Position numbers and translations under genes: made by a program. This document shows positions 30,486 to 39,498 of a stretch of 58,805 nucleotides of DNA, piece after piece; the first letter of the stretch is position 1, and each line of letters starts with the position of its first letter. Source of the stretch: Syntrophomonas sp. UBA5288 (GTDB lineage Bacteria; Bacillota; Syntrophomonadia; Syntrophomonadales; Syntrophomonadaceae); contig DHSK01000062.1 of assembly GCA_002408445.1 (NCBI GenBank), positions 15,689 to 74,493 of the forward strand, read 5' to 3'. The notes beneath the pieces were generated by a model that was not told the DNA's origin, did no database searches, and saw only the letters and a list, made by a program, of their open reading frames with translations.

Positions 30486-31520
30486 TTATAAATCCATAGA
30501 CGGCCTTTTATCTTTTTCCGGCTCCCGGCCCCGCCCTGTCACGTCCAATATTTTGTCTACGTTGGCCTTAATAACATCGTATTGCTTCACCTGTTTTTTC
30601 AGCTTGCCGTATTCTCCGTACAGCGTTTCTTCCTCTTTGGCAAGCCGTTCATATTCCACTTGCAGCGCCGCCACATTCGGGAGTTTGCTATTTCCGGACT
30701 GTATTTTCTTTAATGCGTTGGTAGAGGCTTCATGCAGTATCAGGCTGCTTTCATGCATCCGTTTGAAGTGCTCCTTATTTCGCGCCCTGCGGTATCTGTC
30801 ATAGACGGGTTTTGTCTGCTGATAGGTGGTAATATTTTTGATAAGCAGCGCCATGTCGGACAGCCGTTTTTCCACGCCTTTTAACGTGGCGGTGTTCACT
30901 TCTGCTATTTTTACCTGTAGCTGCCCATATTGCAGGATATTGTTTTCAGTCAAGAAATTCAGCGTTTTTGCCGTCTGTTTCAGATTGTGGATTTTCGCCC
31001 ACTGTTCGTAGCCCCTGCTCTCCTGTACCTTGATGCTGTTCTGAATGTCGATGATAAGGTTAATGTCTTTGCATTCAGCTTTGGCGGTACGGATACGCTT
31101 TCCCTGTATGCGCTCTGTTATGGCTTCCTCTGTGTAATCCTCGCCGAGGGTTTTTAGTCGGGTAAAACGTTCCTGCCCTGGCGCACGACAGGAAATGTAT
31201 TTGCTGCGCTTTATCTCATAGCCTGCAGGTTGAAGTCGCTGCAAAAAATCCTCAAAATCTGCCGCTTGCGGAATAATAGCATCCACGGCGGTTCTCAATT
31301 TGCTTTTCCAACTGCCCCCGGCTCTGTAGGCGGCGTACTCGGCATAGCTCCGGCCATGCTCTTTGGCCGGACGTGTGCGCCGCTGCCCGCTTTCAGCGTC
31401 GGTATATTTGATAAATCCCTTACCCTTTTCCCGGACTGGCCTGACAAGGGACAGGCCGTTTTCTCTGCATATCCTGTCGCTTGCGTTGCGTATCTGATAA
31501 TAGCTTTTCTTGAGCGCCAT
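30486..31520 (-). pseudogene. Relaxase/mobilization protein remnant of an integrative conjugative element
   Basis: The frame encodes 344 residues resembling the C-terminal two thirds of clostridial ICE/CTn relaxases: YYQIRNASDRICRENGLSLV, then GRSYAEYAAYRAGGSWKSKL, CRAPGQERFTRLKTLGEDY and the coiled-coil end with SKLPNVAALQVEYERLAKEE and YGKLKKQVKQYDVIKANV. The N-terminal relaxase domain with the catalytic Tyr and His triad is missing, so it cannot nick DNA. The apparent ATG at 31520 is just the first available one. It lies near a serine recombinase fragment (32108-32523), together marking a decayed mobile element. Confidence 0.75.
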
Positions 31521-31629
31521 GACAACCTAACTAGTTATTTCCTATAAAAGGCCTGCCCTTACTAAAAGAAAAAGGGGTAGGTCTTTCTATCTCTAAGGGA
31601 GACGAAAAAATTGAATAATAGGCCAAAAT

Positions 31630-31672
31630 AGGGCTGTCTCAGGATACCCTCTGAGACAGCCCTTATTTTTTT
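31630..31672 (+). terminator. Strong hairpin and T-run within the element remnant
   Basis: AGGGCTGTCTCAG / CTGAGACAGCCCT (31630-31642, 31651-31663), followed by TATTTTTTT. Confidence 0.8.
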
Positions 31673-31726
31673 GGAGTTACCCTGGATGTAATTTTGTGGT
31701 GAAAGTCAATTATAGGGAAACTGCTT

Positions 31727-31942
31727 TCAAGATAAGTTCAAAAACTCATTTAAATGAACGGACAGACCGGGACCTACTAAATTACTCAAATCATAAGCGA
31801 TCATCAAATGATATTTTATCAGCTTTAAATTCCCCGTCTCGGAAAGAATAATCCCAGTAGTAAAGCCAATTAGCGGTATCCTTATCCAAGGCCAAATTCT
31901 AACAAGAGAAGGAAACAGTTTAAATTTTATGAAATCATTCAT
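31727..31942 (-). CDS. Short hypothetical hydrophobic protein
   Basis: A 71-residue frame with ATG preceded by AAAGG. It has one hydrophobic stretch (WIRIPLIGFTTGIIL). No family recognised. It sits between the mobile-element remnants and may be cargo or a remnant itself. Another minus-strand frame ends 15 bases upstream. Confidence 0.35.
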   Translation of the reverse strand: MNDFIKFKLFPSLVRIWPWIRIPLIGFTTGIILSETGNLKLIKYHLMIAYDLSNLVGPGLSVHLNEFLNLS

Positions 31943-31957
31943 GGGAACCTTTAAGCT

Positions 31958-32104
31958 CTACTTTCTTTCAATTGAATCGAAGGCCCATTTCCTCCCATTT
32001 GGCCCCTCTTCAGAAATTATTACAATTTTCACTGCATATCCCTGGGCATCCTGATAAAGAATAACTGTTTTGAGATAGCCTTCATCGAAATATATCACAG
32101 GCAT
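31958..32104 (-). CDS. Short hypothetical protein, possible remnant
   Basis: A 48-residue frame from ATG 32104 containing YFDEGYLKTVILYQDAQGY and ending AFDSIERK. No family recognised. Its start lies at the point where serine-recombinase homology begins on the opposite strand, so it may have been cut at the junction. Confidence 0.3.
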   Translation of the reverse strand: MPVIYFDEGYLKTVILYQDAQGYAVKIVIISEEGPNGRKWAFDSIERK

Positions 32105-32107
32105 TTT

Positions 32108-32523
32108 AGACCCAAGGATGCTTTTTTGGCTAATATTGAGGAAGAAGATAATAGCATTCAAGCATTGCAAATATCAAAATCAGAAATGGAAGCCCTATTA
32201 TCAAAACAAAAAAAGGCATTGGAACTTATAAATGATGCGTATGAAATGGGTGATTACAGTCGTGAGGAATGGCTGGAGAGAAAAAGAAAGAGAGAACTTG
32301 AGATTAACAAAATAACTGACGATATTTATGAGTGAATAAACGCATACATTCTAATCAGCAACTATCAAACACTGAACGGCTAAAAGCATTGTCCAACTTT
32401 TTTGACAATATTACCATTACGACGGAAAATGCAGGCCGGAATGACTTGTACCGTACCATCTTAGAGAGCATAATATGGTATAGAAATGGAGAAAATATTA
32501 GAATCAAAATCAATTTCAAGTAA
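32108..32523 (+). pseudogene. Large serine recombinase, frameshifted C-terminal fragment
   Basis: PKDAFLANIEEEDNSIQALQ followed by a coiled-coil (SEMEALLSKQKKALELINDA) and EEWLERKRKRELEI is typical of the C-terminal part of large serine integrases. A stop at 32333-32335 interrupts the frame; the overlapping frame from 32332 continues with RLKALSNFFDNITITTENAG and NDLYRTILESIIWYRNGEN, the usual end. So one gene is split by a frameshift. The catalytic serine domain is absent. It marks the decayed integrase end of the element whose relaxase remnant is at 30486-31520. Confidence 0.78.
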
Positions 32524-32532
32524 GCATAAACT

Positions 32533-32560
32533 GGACGTATTTGCGATTGTAGATACGTCC
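32533..32560. other. Hairpin before the YyaL-like gene
   Basis: GGACGTAT / ATACGTCC (32533-32540, 32553-32560), just ahead of the ribosome site AAGGGGGTGAT. It may be the terminator of the recombinase remnant or an attachment-site relic; no repeat of it was seen at the other end. Confidence 0.35.
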
Positions 32561-32582
32561 TATTTTGAAAGGGGGTGATCCT

Positions 32583-34636
32583 GTGGACAATCAAAAGAAA
32601 ATACCCAATAGGTTAATCAATGAAAAATCTCCCTATCTGCTGCAACACGCTAATAATCCAGTGGACTGGTGTCCCTGGGGAGAAGAAGCATTTGAGAAAG
32701 CAAGGCTGGAAGACAAGCCTGTTTTCCTATCTATTGGGTATAGCTGACCTGTCTACTATGATGAACTTGCCATTGGTGCCATGTCATGGCACACGAAAGC
32801 TTTGAGGATGAAGAGGTTGCCAAACTGTTAAATGATGATTACCTCTGTATAAAAGTTGACCGGGAAGAGCGTCCTGATATCGACCATATCTACATGTCGG
32901 TTTGCCAGGCCATGACCGGACAGGGGGGCTGGCCGCTTACCATCATTATGACTCCGGACCAGAAACCGTTTTTTGCCGCCACCTATTTGCCCAAAAAGAG
33001 TGGCCGCATGGTGGGATTGATGGAACTTCTGCCCCGGGTAGCACAGATGTGGCGGGAACAACGGGATCTAATTCTGAATTCCGGTGACAAGATCTATAAC
33101 TGGATGAAGGATGCACAGCAAACTGTCCAAGCCGGCGCTGTAACCGAAGAGTTGCTGCACCTGGCTTTCGAGTCTTTAGCAACGAACTTTGATCAGGACT
33201 ATGGCGGCTTTGGAAGTGCTCCCAAATTCCCCTCGCCCCATAATCTCATGTTCCTGCTTCGGTATAATTTATTAACTGAAGATGGAGAGGCCCTGACCAT
33301 GGTGCGGAAAACCCTGGAAAGTATGTATCGTGGCGGGATTTATGACCACATTGGTTTTGGCTTTGCCCGTTATTCTACCGATAAATGCTGGCTGGTTCCT
33401 CATTTTGAAAAGATGCTGTATGATAATGCCTTGCTGGCTATGGCTTATCTGGAGGCATTTCAAATAAGCGGGGAAGATTTATATAAGCAGGTGGCAGGGG
33501 AAATATTTACTTACGTGCTTAGGGACATGACTTCTCCTGAAGGCGGATTTTATTCGGCCGAAGATGCAGATTCGGAGGGTGAGGAGGGCAAGTTCTACCT
33601 CTGGCAGCTTGACGAAGTGAAAGAAATTCTGGGTGAGGAAGACGGCACCCGGTTTAGCCAGGCATATGATATAACTCCCGGGGGTAATTTCGAAGGGAAG
33701 AATATTCCCAACCTTATAGACCAGAGAACCTTCCATAATAAAGCTTCGTTTGAAAAGCTGCGGGAAAAACTTTTGGCTTACCGGGAAAAGAGAGTTCATC
33801 CCCATAAAGATGATAAAATTCTGACTTCCTGGAATGGTTTGATGATAGCCGCACTGGCTCTGGGAGCACGTATACTGCAAGATAACGATTACCTGCGAGC
33901 AGCCGAAAAAGCAGTTGCCTTTATCCTAAAACATCTCCGCAGAGATGATGGACGGCTCTTGGCCAGTTACAGAGATGGCGAAGCCCGCTATCCGGCTTAT
34001 GCGGGTGACTATGCCAATCTGATCTGGGGATTGCTGGAACTCTATCAAACTACCTTTAAAGCCGCCTATCTGAAGCTGGCTTTAGAGCTTAACGATGACC
34101 TCTTAAAATACTTCTGGGATACGGAGCAGGGTGGGGTGTTCCTGTATGGGGAGGATGCCGAACAGCTTGCGGCCAGACCCAAAGAATGGTTTGATGGTGC
34201 CATGCCTTCAGCCAACTCGGTAACGGCCTTAAACTTATTGCAACTGTCACGTTTAACCGGGGACCAGAAACTTGTCTCCCGGGCCCGGGCCCAAATTGAA
34301 ATCCAGGCCGGGGCAGCCCAGGAGATACCGTCAGGCCATACTTTTTATCTTATGGCGGTTGCCCTGTACCTGTCCCGACCCCAGGAAATAGTAATCGCAG
34401 GTAAAGACGGTGACGCAGATACTCTGAAAATGCTGAAGATATTGCATTCGGTTATGAATCCTTTTACTTTGGCGGCCTTCAAGGATATAGGGGATGATAA
34501 ACTGGATGCACTTATTCCGCATACGGTTGGAATGAAGATGGTGGACGGCAAGGCAAGTGCTTATATTTGTGAAGATTTTTCCTGCCGGCAGCCTATAAAT
34601 AATGTGGCGGAATTTCAAAAGGCCTTGAAAATATAG
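32583..34636 (+). pseudogene. YyaL/DUF255 thioredoxin-domain protein, frameshifted at its active site
   Basis: The first piece starts at GTG 32583 (AAGGGGGTGAT site) with PNRLINEKSPYLLQHANNPV and DKPVFLSIGYS, then stops at TGA 32745. In intact members GYS is followed by TCHWCHVMAHESFED. Here a 20-base stretch (32745-32764) separates GYS from the T-C-H-W-C-H-V-M-A-H codons, shifting the frame. The remainder (32765-34636) is intact to the normal C-terminus, including GGWPLTIIMTPDQKPF and APKFPSPHN. Total length without the insert is about 684 residues, as in the family (spermatogenesis-associated protein 20-like, thioredoxin fold plus alpha/alpha barrel). Without correction no protein with the CHWCH motif would be made; a sequencing error is the main alternative. 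Confidence 0.82.
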
Positions 34637-34786
34637 CCGCAGCATTTATACCTGCCGGTCTTGACCAGTTGATTAAAGTGCCGCAAAATTATAGAAAAAG
34701 TTGTGGAGGGCAATGTGGCCCTGGATCGAAAAAGGCGAATTTATGAGATCTTTAGTCCGACAGTTAACAGGAGGAGGGGATAAAGG

Positions 34787-35455
34787 GTGGCAGCAGGAAT
34801 CTTTGATATAATCGGTCCGGTGATGGTGGGACCATCCAGTTCGCATACAGCGGGAGCCGTTCGTTTGGGCAATATTGCCCGCCAGATCGGGCGGCAAAGT
34901 TTTGTGCAGGTGGATTTTTTCCTGCATGGCTCTTTTGCTCAGACCTATAAAGGGCATGGAACTGACCGGGCCCTTTTGGGAGGTATCCTGGGCTTTGCTC
35001 CGGATGATGAACGCATAAGGGATGTATTTAACTATGCCGCCAGGCAGAAGCTGGATTATCATTTTTATACCAGGGATCTGGGTGATGTGCATCCCAATAC
35101 GGTTAAGATAGTCCTTACGTATAAAATGGGAGAAAAGTGCAGTATCGTAGGCTCTTCCACCGGAGGCGGCAATATTCTGGTGACCATGATTGACGATATG
35201 GAAGTTGAGTTTACGGGCCAATATCCCACTATCATTACCCGCCACCTGGACCAGCCGGGCGTAGTGGCACGGGCCGCTACCAAGTTATCCGAGCATAACA
35301 TCAATATTGCCTTTTTGAAAGTTTTCCGGCAGGCGCGTGGCTCCGAAGCCTGTATGGTGATCGAGACGGACCAGGATATTAATAATTATGTAATAAACGA
35401 ACTGGAAGAAGTACCGGGAATCAACCGGGTAATCTTCCTGACTGCGCTAAGTTAA
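34787..35455 (+). CDS. sdaAB: L-serine ammonia-lyase, iron-sulfur-dependent, beta subunit
   Basis: A 222-residue beta subunit of the Fe-S L-serine dehydratase, which converts L-serine to pyruvate and ammonia. N-terminal IIGPVMVGPSSSHTAGAVRL is diagnostic. The C-terminal part (about 148-222) is an ACT domain (HLDQPGVVARAATKLSEHNI). The GTG start follows AGGAGGGG. The alpha subunit gene starts 21 bases downstream. Pyruvate produced here would feed the 2-oxoacid:ferredoxin oxidoreductase encoded 2 kb away. Confidence 0.95.
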   Translation: MAAGIFDIIGPVMVGPSSSHTAGAVRLGNIARQIGRQSFVQVDFFLHGSFAQTYKGHGTDRALLGGILGFAPDDERIRDVFNYAARQKLDYHFYTRDLGDVHPNTVKIVLTYKMGEKCSIVGSSTGGGNILVTMIDDMEVEFTGQYPTIITRHLDQPGVVARAATKLSEHNINIAFLKVFRQARGSEACMVIETDQDINNYVINELEEVPGINRVIFLTALS

Positions 35456-35476
35456 ACCGGAAAGGAGCTGGAAACG

Positions 35477-36349
35477 ATGTACCAGTTCAAACATGGCAGT
35501 GATTTATTGACGATATGTTCTGAACATGGCATAAATTTTGGTGAGGTAGTTCTGCGGGCCGAAGTTGAGGAAAATGATACTGATCAGCTTACGGTTCGGG
35601 CCAGAATGGAAAAGATGCTTTCCGACATGACTGAAGCAGTTGAGAAAGGGCTTAAGCCAGATGTTAAATCAATGGGCGGGCTTATCGGAGGAAACGCTCA
35701 TCGGCTGTTTACCGGCAGCAATAAGAAAAATGTCTGCGGTTCTACTCTGTTAAAAGCGGTGAGCTATGCTCTGGCCGTTACCGAGATAAATGCTTCCATG
35801 GGGCGTATTGTAGCCGCCCCCACTGCCGGCGCCAGCGGGATTTTACCGGGGTGTGTGCTGGCGGTGGAGGAAGAACTGGGGCTAACTGCTCAAGAGGCGG
35901 TAGAAGGTTTGTTGGTCGCAGCCGGTATCGGTCAAATAATTGCTGCCAATGCCACCTTGTCAGGAGCCGAAGGCGGGTGCCAGGCTGAATGTGGTTCCGC
36001 TTCGGCTATGGCCGCGGCGGCAGTAATCCACATGATGGGTGGTTCTCCGCAGATGTGTTTGGATGGTGCGGCTATGGCTCTTAAAGGCAGCCTGGGCCTG
36101 GTATGCGATCCTGTGGCAGGTCTGGTGGAAGTACCCTGTTCCAAACGTAATGCCACGGGGACTGCTATAGCCCTGGTATGCGCGGATATGGCTCTGGCCG
36201 GAATAACCAGCTTCATACCTTTCGATGAGATGGTGGAAGCTTTAAAACGGGTAGGCCATATGATGTCGGCGGACCTGCGTGAAACCGCCCGCGGCGGTTG
36301 TGCCATTACCCCGACGGCTTTGGCCTATACAGAATCAATTAAACGTTAA
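35477..36349 (+). CDS. sdaAA: L-serine ammonia-lyase, iron-sulfur-dependent, alpha subunit
   Basis: A 290-residue alpha subunit holding the [4Fe-4S] active site. Recognisable elements are APTAGASGILPGC, GAEGGCQAECGSASAMAAA and DPVAGLVEVPC, whose cysteines are the likely cluster ligands. The ATG follows AAAGGAGC. It forms an operon with sdaAB, and a hairpin with a T-run follows at 36363-36400. Confidence 0.95.
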   Translation: MYQFKHGSDLLTICSEHGINFGEVVLRAEVEENDTDQLTVRARMEKMLSDMTEAVEKGLKPDVKSMGGLIGGNAHRLFTGSNKKNVCGSTLLKAVSYALAVTEINASMGRIVAAPTAGASGILPGCVLAVEEELGLTAQEAVEGLLVAAGIGQIIAANATLSGAEGGCQAECGSASAMAAAAVIHMMGGSPQMCLDGAAMALKGSLGLVCDPVAGLVEVPCSKRNATGTAIALVCADMALAGITSFIPFDEMVEALKRVGHMMSADLRETARGGCAITPTALAYTESIKR

Positions 36350-36362
36350 AAAATTAAAATAA

Positions 36363-36400
36363 CAACCTTGATGCTAATCGTATCAGGTTGGACAATTTTT
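36363..36400 (+). terminator. Terminator after sdaAA
   Basis: CAACCTTGAT pairs imperfectly with ATCAGGTTG (36363-36372, 36382-36390), then GACAATTTTTAT. Confidence 0.6.
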
Positions 36401-36537
36401 ATATTTTCAGTTGCTTCTTATGCCCTTAGGTAGGACCTTGGGGCATTTATTTGTATTGGAAACTTTTTCAGTTAATTAATGCGGCACAGACTGGGCAATA
36501 TATCTATTGGTAAACAAATTTTGCAGGAGGTTGGAAT

Positions 36538-37485
36538 GTGCCGTACAAAAAATATTTGATCTGTCTTATAGTTATAAGTTTTATATGTACGACGTGCCCC
36601 CGGGTCCAGGCGGCTGAAAAAAGTGTAAACGATATTATTACGATTGATCGTACCGATTATCCTGTACTGTGGCTGAATGAACCCTTTTTGCGTGGAGAAG
36701 CAGTTTGGATGCTGCAGGCTCGTCTCAAGGAAATAGGCTATGATATTAATCCCACCGGAGTATTTGCGGATGATACTTATGAATTGGTCAAACTTTACCA
36801 GGTAGCCAACGAACTGCCTGTTACCGGCGCAGTATCACAACCGGTCTGGGAAGAACTTATGTATGGTGAACAGGGAGAGGCCTGTCTGACCAGCAGCGGT
36901 CCGGCTGGAAATGTTATGATTGAAATTGATATAATCAAACATACGCTCACTTTATTCCAGGATGGGAAAGTGGTCAAGCAATATCCGGTGGGAGTAGGGA
37001 AGGGCAGTACTCCTTCACCACTGGGGGAATGGAAAGTAATACAAAAATCTTTGAATTGGGGTAATGGCTTCGGTACACGTTGGATGGGATTGAATGTTCC
37101 CTGGGGAATTTATGGCATCCACGGAACTAATAAACCATATTCAATAGGAGGCTCGATGTCCCACGGCTGTATTCGTATGCTGAATAGACATGTGGAAGAT
37201 TTGTACCCCCGGGTGCCCTGGGGTACACGGGTGCGAATAGTGGAAAATGGCAAAATGTACCCTCGCACTTTTAGGCCCCGTAAATTGAAAATCAAGTCCT
37301 ACGGTCAGGATGTGGTTTATGTGCAGAGCCAGCTCAAGGAATTAGGAATCGTTTTTGACAATGCAGATGGCCGTTTCGGTGCCATGACCGAGCTGGCGGT
37401 AAAATATTATCAAGCCTGGCATGATCTCCCGGTTACAGGTGAGGTCGACAACGACACCTATCGTTCGATGGGAATGATTAAATGA
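36538..37485 (+). CDS. L,D-transpeptidase (YkuD) with two peptidoglycan-binding domains
   Basis: A 315-residue exported protein. Signal peptide at 1-25 (LICLIVISFICTTCPRVQAA). A PG_binding_1 domain lies at about 40-105 (LQARLKEIGYDINPTGVF), the YkuD domain at about 120-240, and a second PG_binding_1 at about 250-312 (LGIVFDNADGRFGAMTELA). The active site is IHGTNKPY and SHGCIRMLN, with catalytic Cys in SHGC. It crosslinks or remodels peptidoglycan, or belongs to the spore wall. GTG start follows GCAGGAGG. A cysteine at the end of the signal (TTCPRV) is probably not a lipobox. Confidence 0.9.
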   Translation: MPYKKYLICLIVISFICTTCPRVQAAEKSVNDIITIDRTDYPVLWLNEPFLRGEAVWMLQARLKEIGYDINPTGVFADDTYELVKLYQVANELPVTGAVSQPVWEELMYGEQGEACLTSSGPAGNVMIEIDIIKHTLTLFQDGKVVKQYPVGVGKGSTPSPLGEWKVIQKSLNWGNGFGTRWMGLNVPWGIYGIHGTNKPYSIGGSMSHGCIRMLNRHVEDLYPRVPWGTRVRIVENGKMYPRTFRPRKLKIKSYGQDVVYVQSQLKELGIVFDNADGRFGAMTELAVKYYQAWHDLPVTGEVDNDTYRSMGMIK

Positions 37486-37504
37486 TGGAGCTTTCGTTTG
37501 AACC

Positions 37505-38221
37505 TTAAAAGTTCTTGATATCCAAGTCTACTTCTATTCCGGCCTCAATATTATTAATATGTTCAAGCATGTGCTGCCGTGCTTCCTGCGGTTTTCGCTC
37601 CAGGATGGAATGGTATATGGCGGTATGTTCCTCAATTATCTTGATCCCGTTTTGGGGCATGGCATAAAGGCGTTCACGATTAGTTCTGAACGTGTGGTGC
37701 ATCAAGTCGGCAACGGTATTCATCATTCTTAGTAAAATGGTATTTTGAGTAGCTTCGGCGATGGCAAAATGGAAACCCAGATCATATTCCACCGCTTGGG
37801 ACACACTGTCCGCCTGCTTCATTTTCTCCAGGCTCTCCCGAATATTTTTTAAATTATCTTCCGTAGCACGGACAGCCGCCAGCGCAGCCGATTCGGTTTC
37901 CAGAACTCTTCTAACTTCCATCAGCTGTTTACCGGGGTTGCGTTCCACCGCCAGGACCAGTGCCAGCGGCGGGAAAGTTTCGGAATTGCTGGTTTGCCTT
38001 ACGAAAGTTCCATCTCCCGGGCGCACATCCAATATGCCAAGTGCTTCGAGAGCGGTAAGGGCTTCGCGTACGGAGGCACGGCTAACTCCCAGTGATTCAG
38101 CCATTTCTCTTTCGGCCGGCAATTTTTCACCTGGTTTTAATTCTCCCCGTGCAATCATATCTTTTAACTGTTCAACTATTTCCTCATAGATTTTTTTAGT
38201 TTTAATCGGCTGAAAAACCAC
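37505..38221 (-). CDS. FadR-type GntR transcriptional regulator (FCD domain)
   Basis: A 238-residue regulator. The N-terminal winged helix carries GELKPGEKLPAEREMAESLG and SRASVREALTALEALGIL; the FCD ligand-binding domain fills the C-terminal half, with residues of the metal/organic acid pocket in DLGFHFAIAEATQN and EHTAIYHSI. LldR/PdhR-like members respond to organic acids such as lactate or pyruvate. It lies downstream of, and on the same strand as, the 2-oxoacid:ferredoxin oxidoreductase genes. GTG start follows GAGGTGATG. Shared sequence between its promoter region and the region upstream of the oxidoreductase operon is described under repeats. Confidence 0.88.
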   Translation of the reverse strand: MVFQPIKTKKIYEEIVEQLKDMIARGELKPGEKLPAEREMAESLGVSRASVREALTALEALGILDVRPGDGTFVRQTSNSETFPPLALVLAVERNPGKQLMEVRRVLETESAALAAVRATEDNLKNIRESLEKMKQADSVSQAVEYDLGFHFAIAEATQNTILLRMMNTVADLMHHTFRTNRERLYAMPQNGIKIIEEHTAIYHSILERKPQEARQHMLEHINNIEAGIEVDLDIKNF

Positions 38222-38259
38222 TCGACCATCACCTCGCCTGCTGATTCTATATTAACCCG

Positions 38260-38345
38260 CATGATTTGATATCACAATCATTTATGAAAATAGATATATC
38301 TCAAATCTGTAGCCTGCCCTACGGCCCCGACGTTAGGAGCGGGCC
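38260..38345. repeat. Dispersed repeat family 2, copy A
   Basis: Starts with CATGATTTGATATCACAATC and ends with GACGTTAGGAGCGGGC. The same start and end occur at 57794-57863 with a shorter middle. A 19-base part (ATCACAATCATTTATGAAA) occurs inverted at 42017-42035. It lies directly upstream of the FadR-type gene and contains ATGATT/AATCAT arms around TGATATCA. Confidence 0.7.
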
Positions 38346-38420
38346 TCAGGGCTGGGTTTTCTCCATGTTATTTTCTACACCGGCCTGAAGGGCTATCGCC
38401 CTGTAGGCCACAACCACCAA

Positions 38421-38524
38421 CGAAAATGCGTCATCCTGAGTGTTAACGAAGGATCCTTCCCTTGTTAATCATCATATCGGCAAGATTCTTCACTGCGTTC
38501 AGAATGACAAGAACAGTATTTTCG
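38421..38524. repeat. Palindromic dispersed repeat, long form (copy R2)
   Basis: 104 bases with terminal CGAAAAT and ATTTTCG. Its core is GTCATCCTGAGTGTTAACGA to TGCGTTCAGAATGAC. It is the reverse complement of copies R3 (41726-41830) and R5 (54782-54886) with only a few differences. It ends five bases before the stop of the beta-subunit gene. Confidence 0.88.
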
Positions 38525-38528
38525 TACT

Positions 38529-39467
38529 CTAAATCGTAATTTTCGCCCGCTCCCGCATAAAGGCGATCTCGCGGTCGATATCGCCTTGAATTTCCTCAAT
38601 GCGCCGGGTAGCGTCGGGGCCTTGGAGCAGGCGGTTGAAGCGGCCCTGCTGCATTAAGTAGTCATCCACCGGGGCGGCGTCTTTTTTGCCGTTCATGATA
38701 AGCGAGCTGGGGCTATTGAAGCTGATCTTGCCCCTTTCCGCTTCCCATAAGAGCCAGGCGCCGCTGCGCACGGCCATACGGCTCATCTGCACGGTGTCGG
38801 GCATATCGAACTGCCAGCCTAAATAGCAGGGGGCCAGGATTTCGATATATTTCATACCCGGGGTGTTTTTAGCTTTTACTACCTTGTCGTACAGGTCGCC
38901 GGGGTAAGCCACGGTGGCGGTAGCCACGTAAGGAATATTGTGCTCCAGCATTAGCAAGGCCATGTTTTTCTTGGGCTGGCGCTTGCCGGTGGGGGTGGTG
39001 GTGGTGAAACTGCCGCGCGGGGTGGCACCACTGCGCTGTACGCCGGTGTTGCTATAGGCTTCGTTGTTATAGCAAAAGTGAATTATATTATCATTGCGCT
39101 CGGCTGCGGCGGAAAGCGCCTGAAAGCCGATGTCATAGGTGCCGCCATCGCCTACCCAACTGAATACGGTGGGCAGCTCGCCTTGCAGGCGGCCTTTTTC
39201 CTTCATTATTTCAATCGCGTGGGTAATACCGGAGGCCGAAGAGCCGGCGGTGGCAAAGCAAACATTTATGCAGGGCCAGTTATAGCCCAGCTTAGGGGTC
39301 ATACCCATGCTGGCTACCGAGCAGGAGGGGGTCAGCAGCATGATGGCGTTGGGGCCCAAAGCTTTGCCCACGATACGCAAGGCCATGGTGGCGGGGCATC
39401 CGCCGCAGGCTCCGTTGCCGCTTAAAACCTGCTCAATATCCGGTAATTGTTTTATACTGGTAGTCAT
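38529..39467 (-). CDS. 2-oxoacid:ferredoxin oxidoreductase, beta subunit (thiamine diphosphate-binding)
   Basis: About 312 residues from ATG 39467, which has AGGAAAGG upstream; an ATG 39 bases earlier overlaps the alpha gene. The TPP site is VGDGGTYDIG and the later YNNEAYSNTG. Cysteines in NGACGGCPATM and in APCYLGW are the usual [4Fe-4S] ligands. This matches the beta subunit of pyruvate synthase/2-ketoisovalerate oxidoreductase, last in a gamma-delta-alpha-beta operon. Substrate is probably pyruvate or a branched-chain 2-oxoacid; sequence alone does not decide. The region is visibly GC-richer than its neighbours. Confidence 0.92.
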   Translation of the reverse strand: MTTSIKQLPDIEQVLSGNGACGGCPATMALRIVGKALGPNAIMLLTPSCSVASMGMTPKLGYNWPCINVCFATAGSSASGITHAIEIMKEKGRLQGELPTVFSWVGDGGTYDIGFQALSAAAERNDNIIHFCYNNEAYSNTGVQRSGATPRGSFTTTTPTGKRQPKKNMALLMLEHNIPYVATATVAYPGDLYDKVVKAKNTPGMKYIEILAPCYLGWQFDMPDTVQMSRMAVRSGAWLLWEAERGKISFNSPSSLIMNGKKDAAPVDDYLMQQGRFNRLLQGPDATRRIEEIQGDIDREIAFMRERAKITI

Positions 39468-39498
39468 TATTATCCATTCCTTTCCTGGCCTATGCTTT

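Noticed and set aside
32745..32747. TGA in the YyaL-like gene as a selenocysteine codon
   Set aside because: Reading through TGA leaves the wrong frame for CHWCH; a 20-base insertion explains both the stop and the shift.
36538..36612. Lipoprotein signal in the L,D-transpeptidase
   Set aside because: The cysteine in the signal region is followed by Pro-Arg and lacks a clear lipobox; a normal signal peptide fits better.
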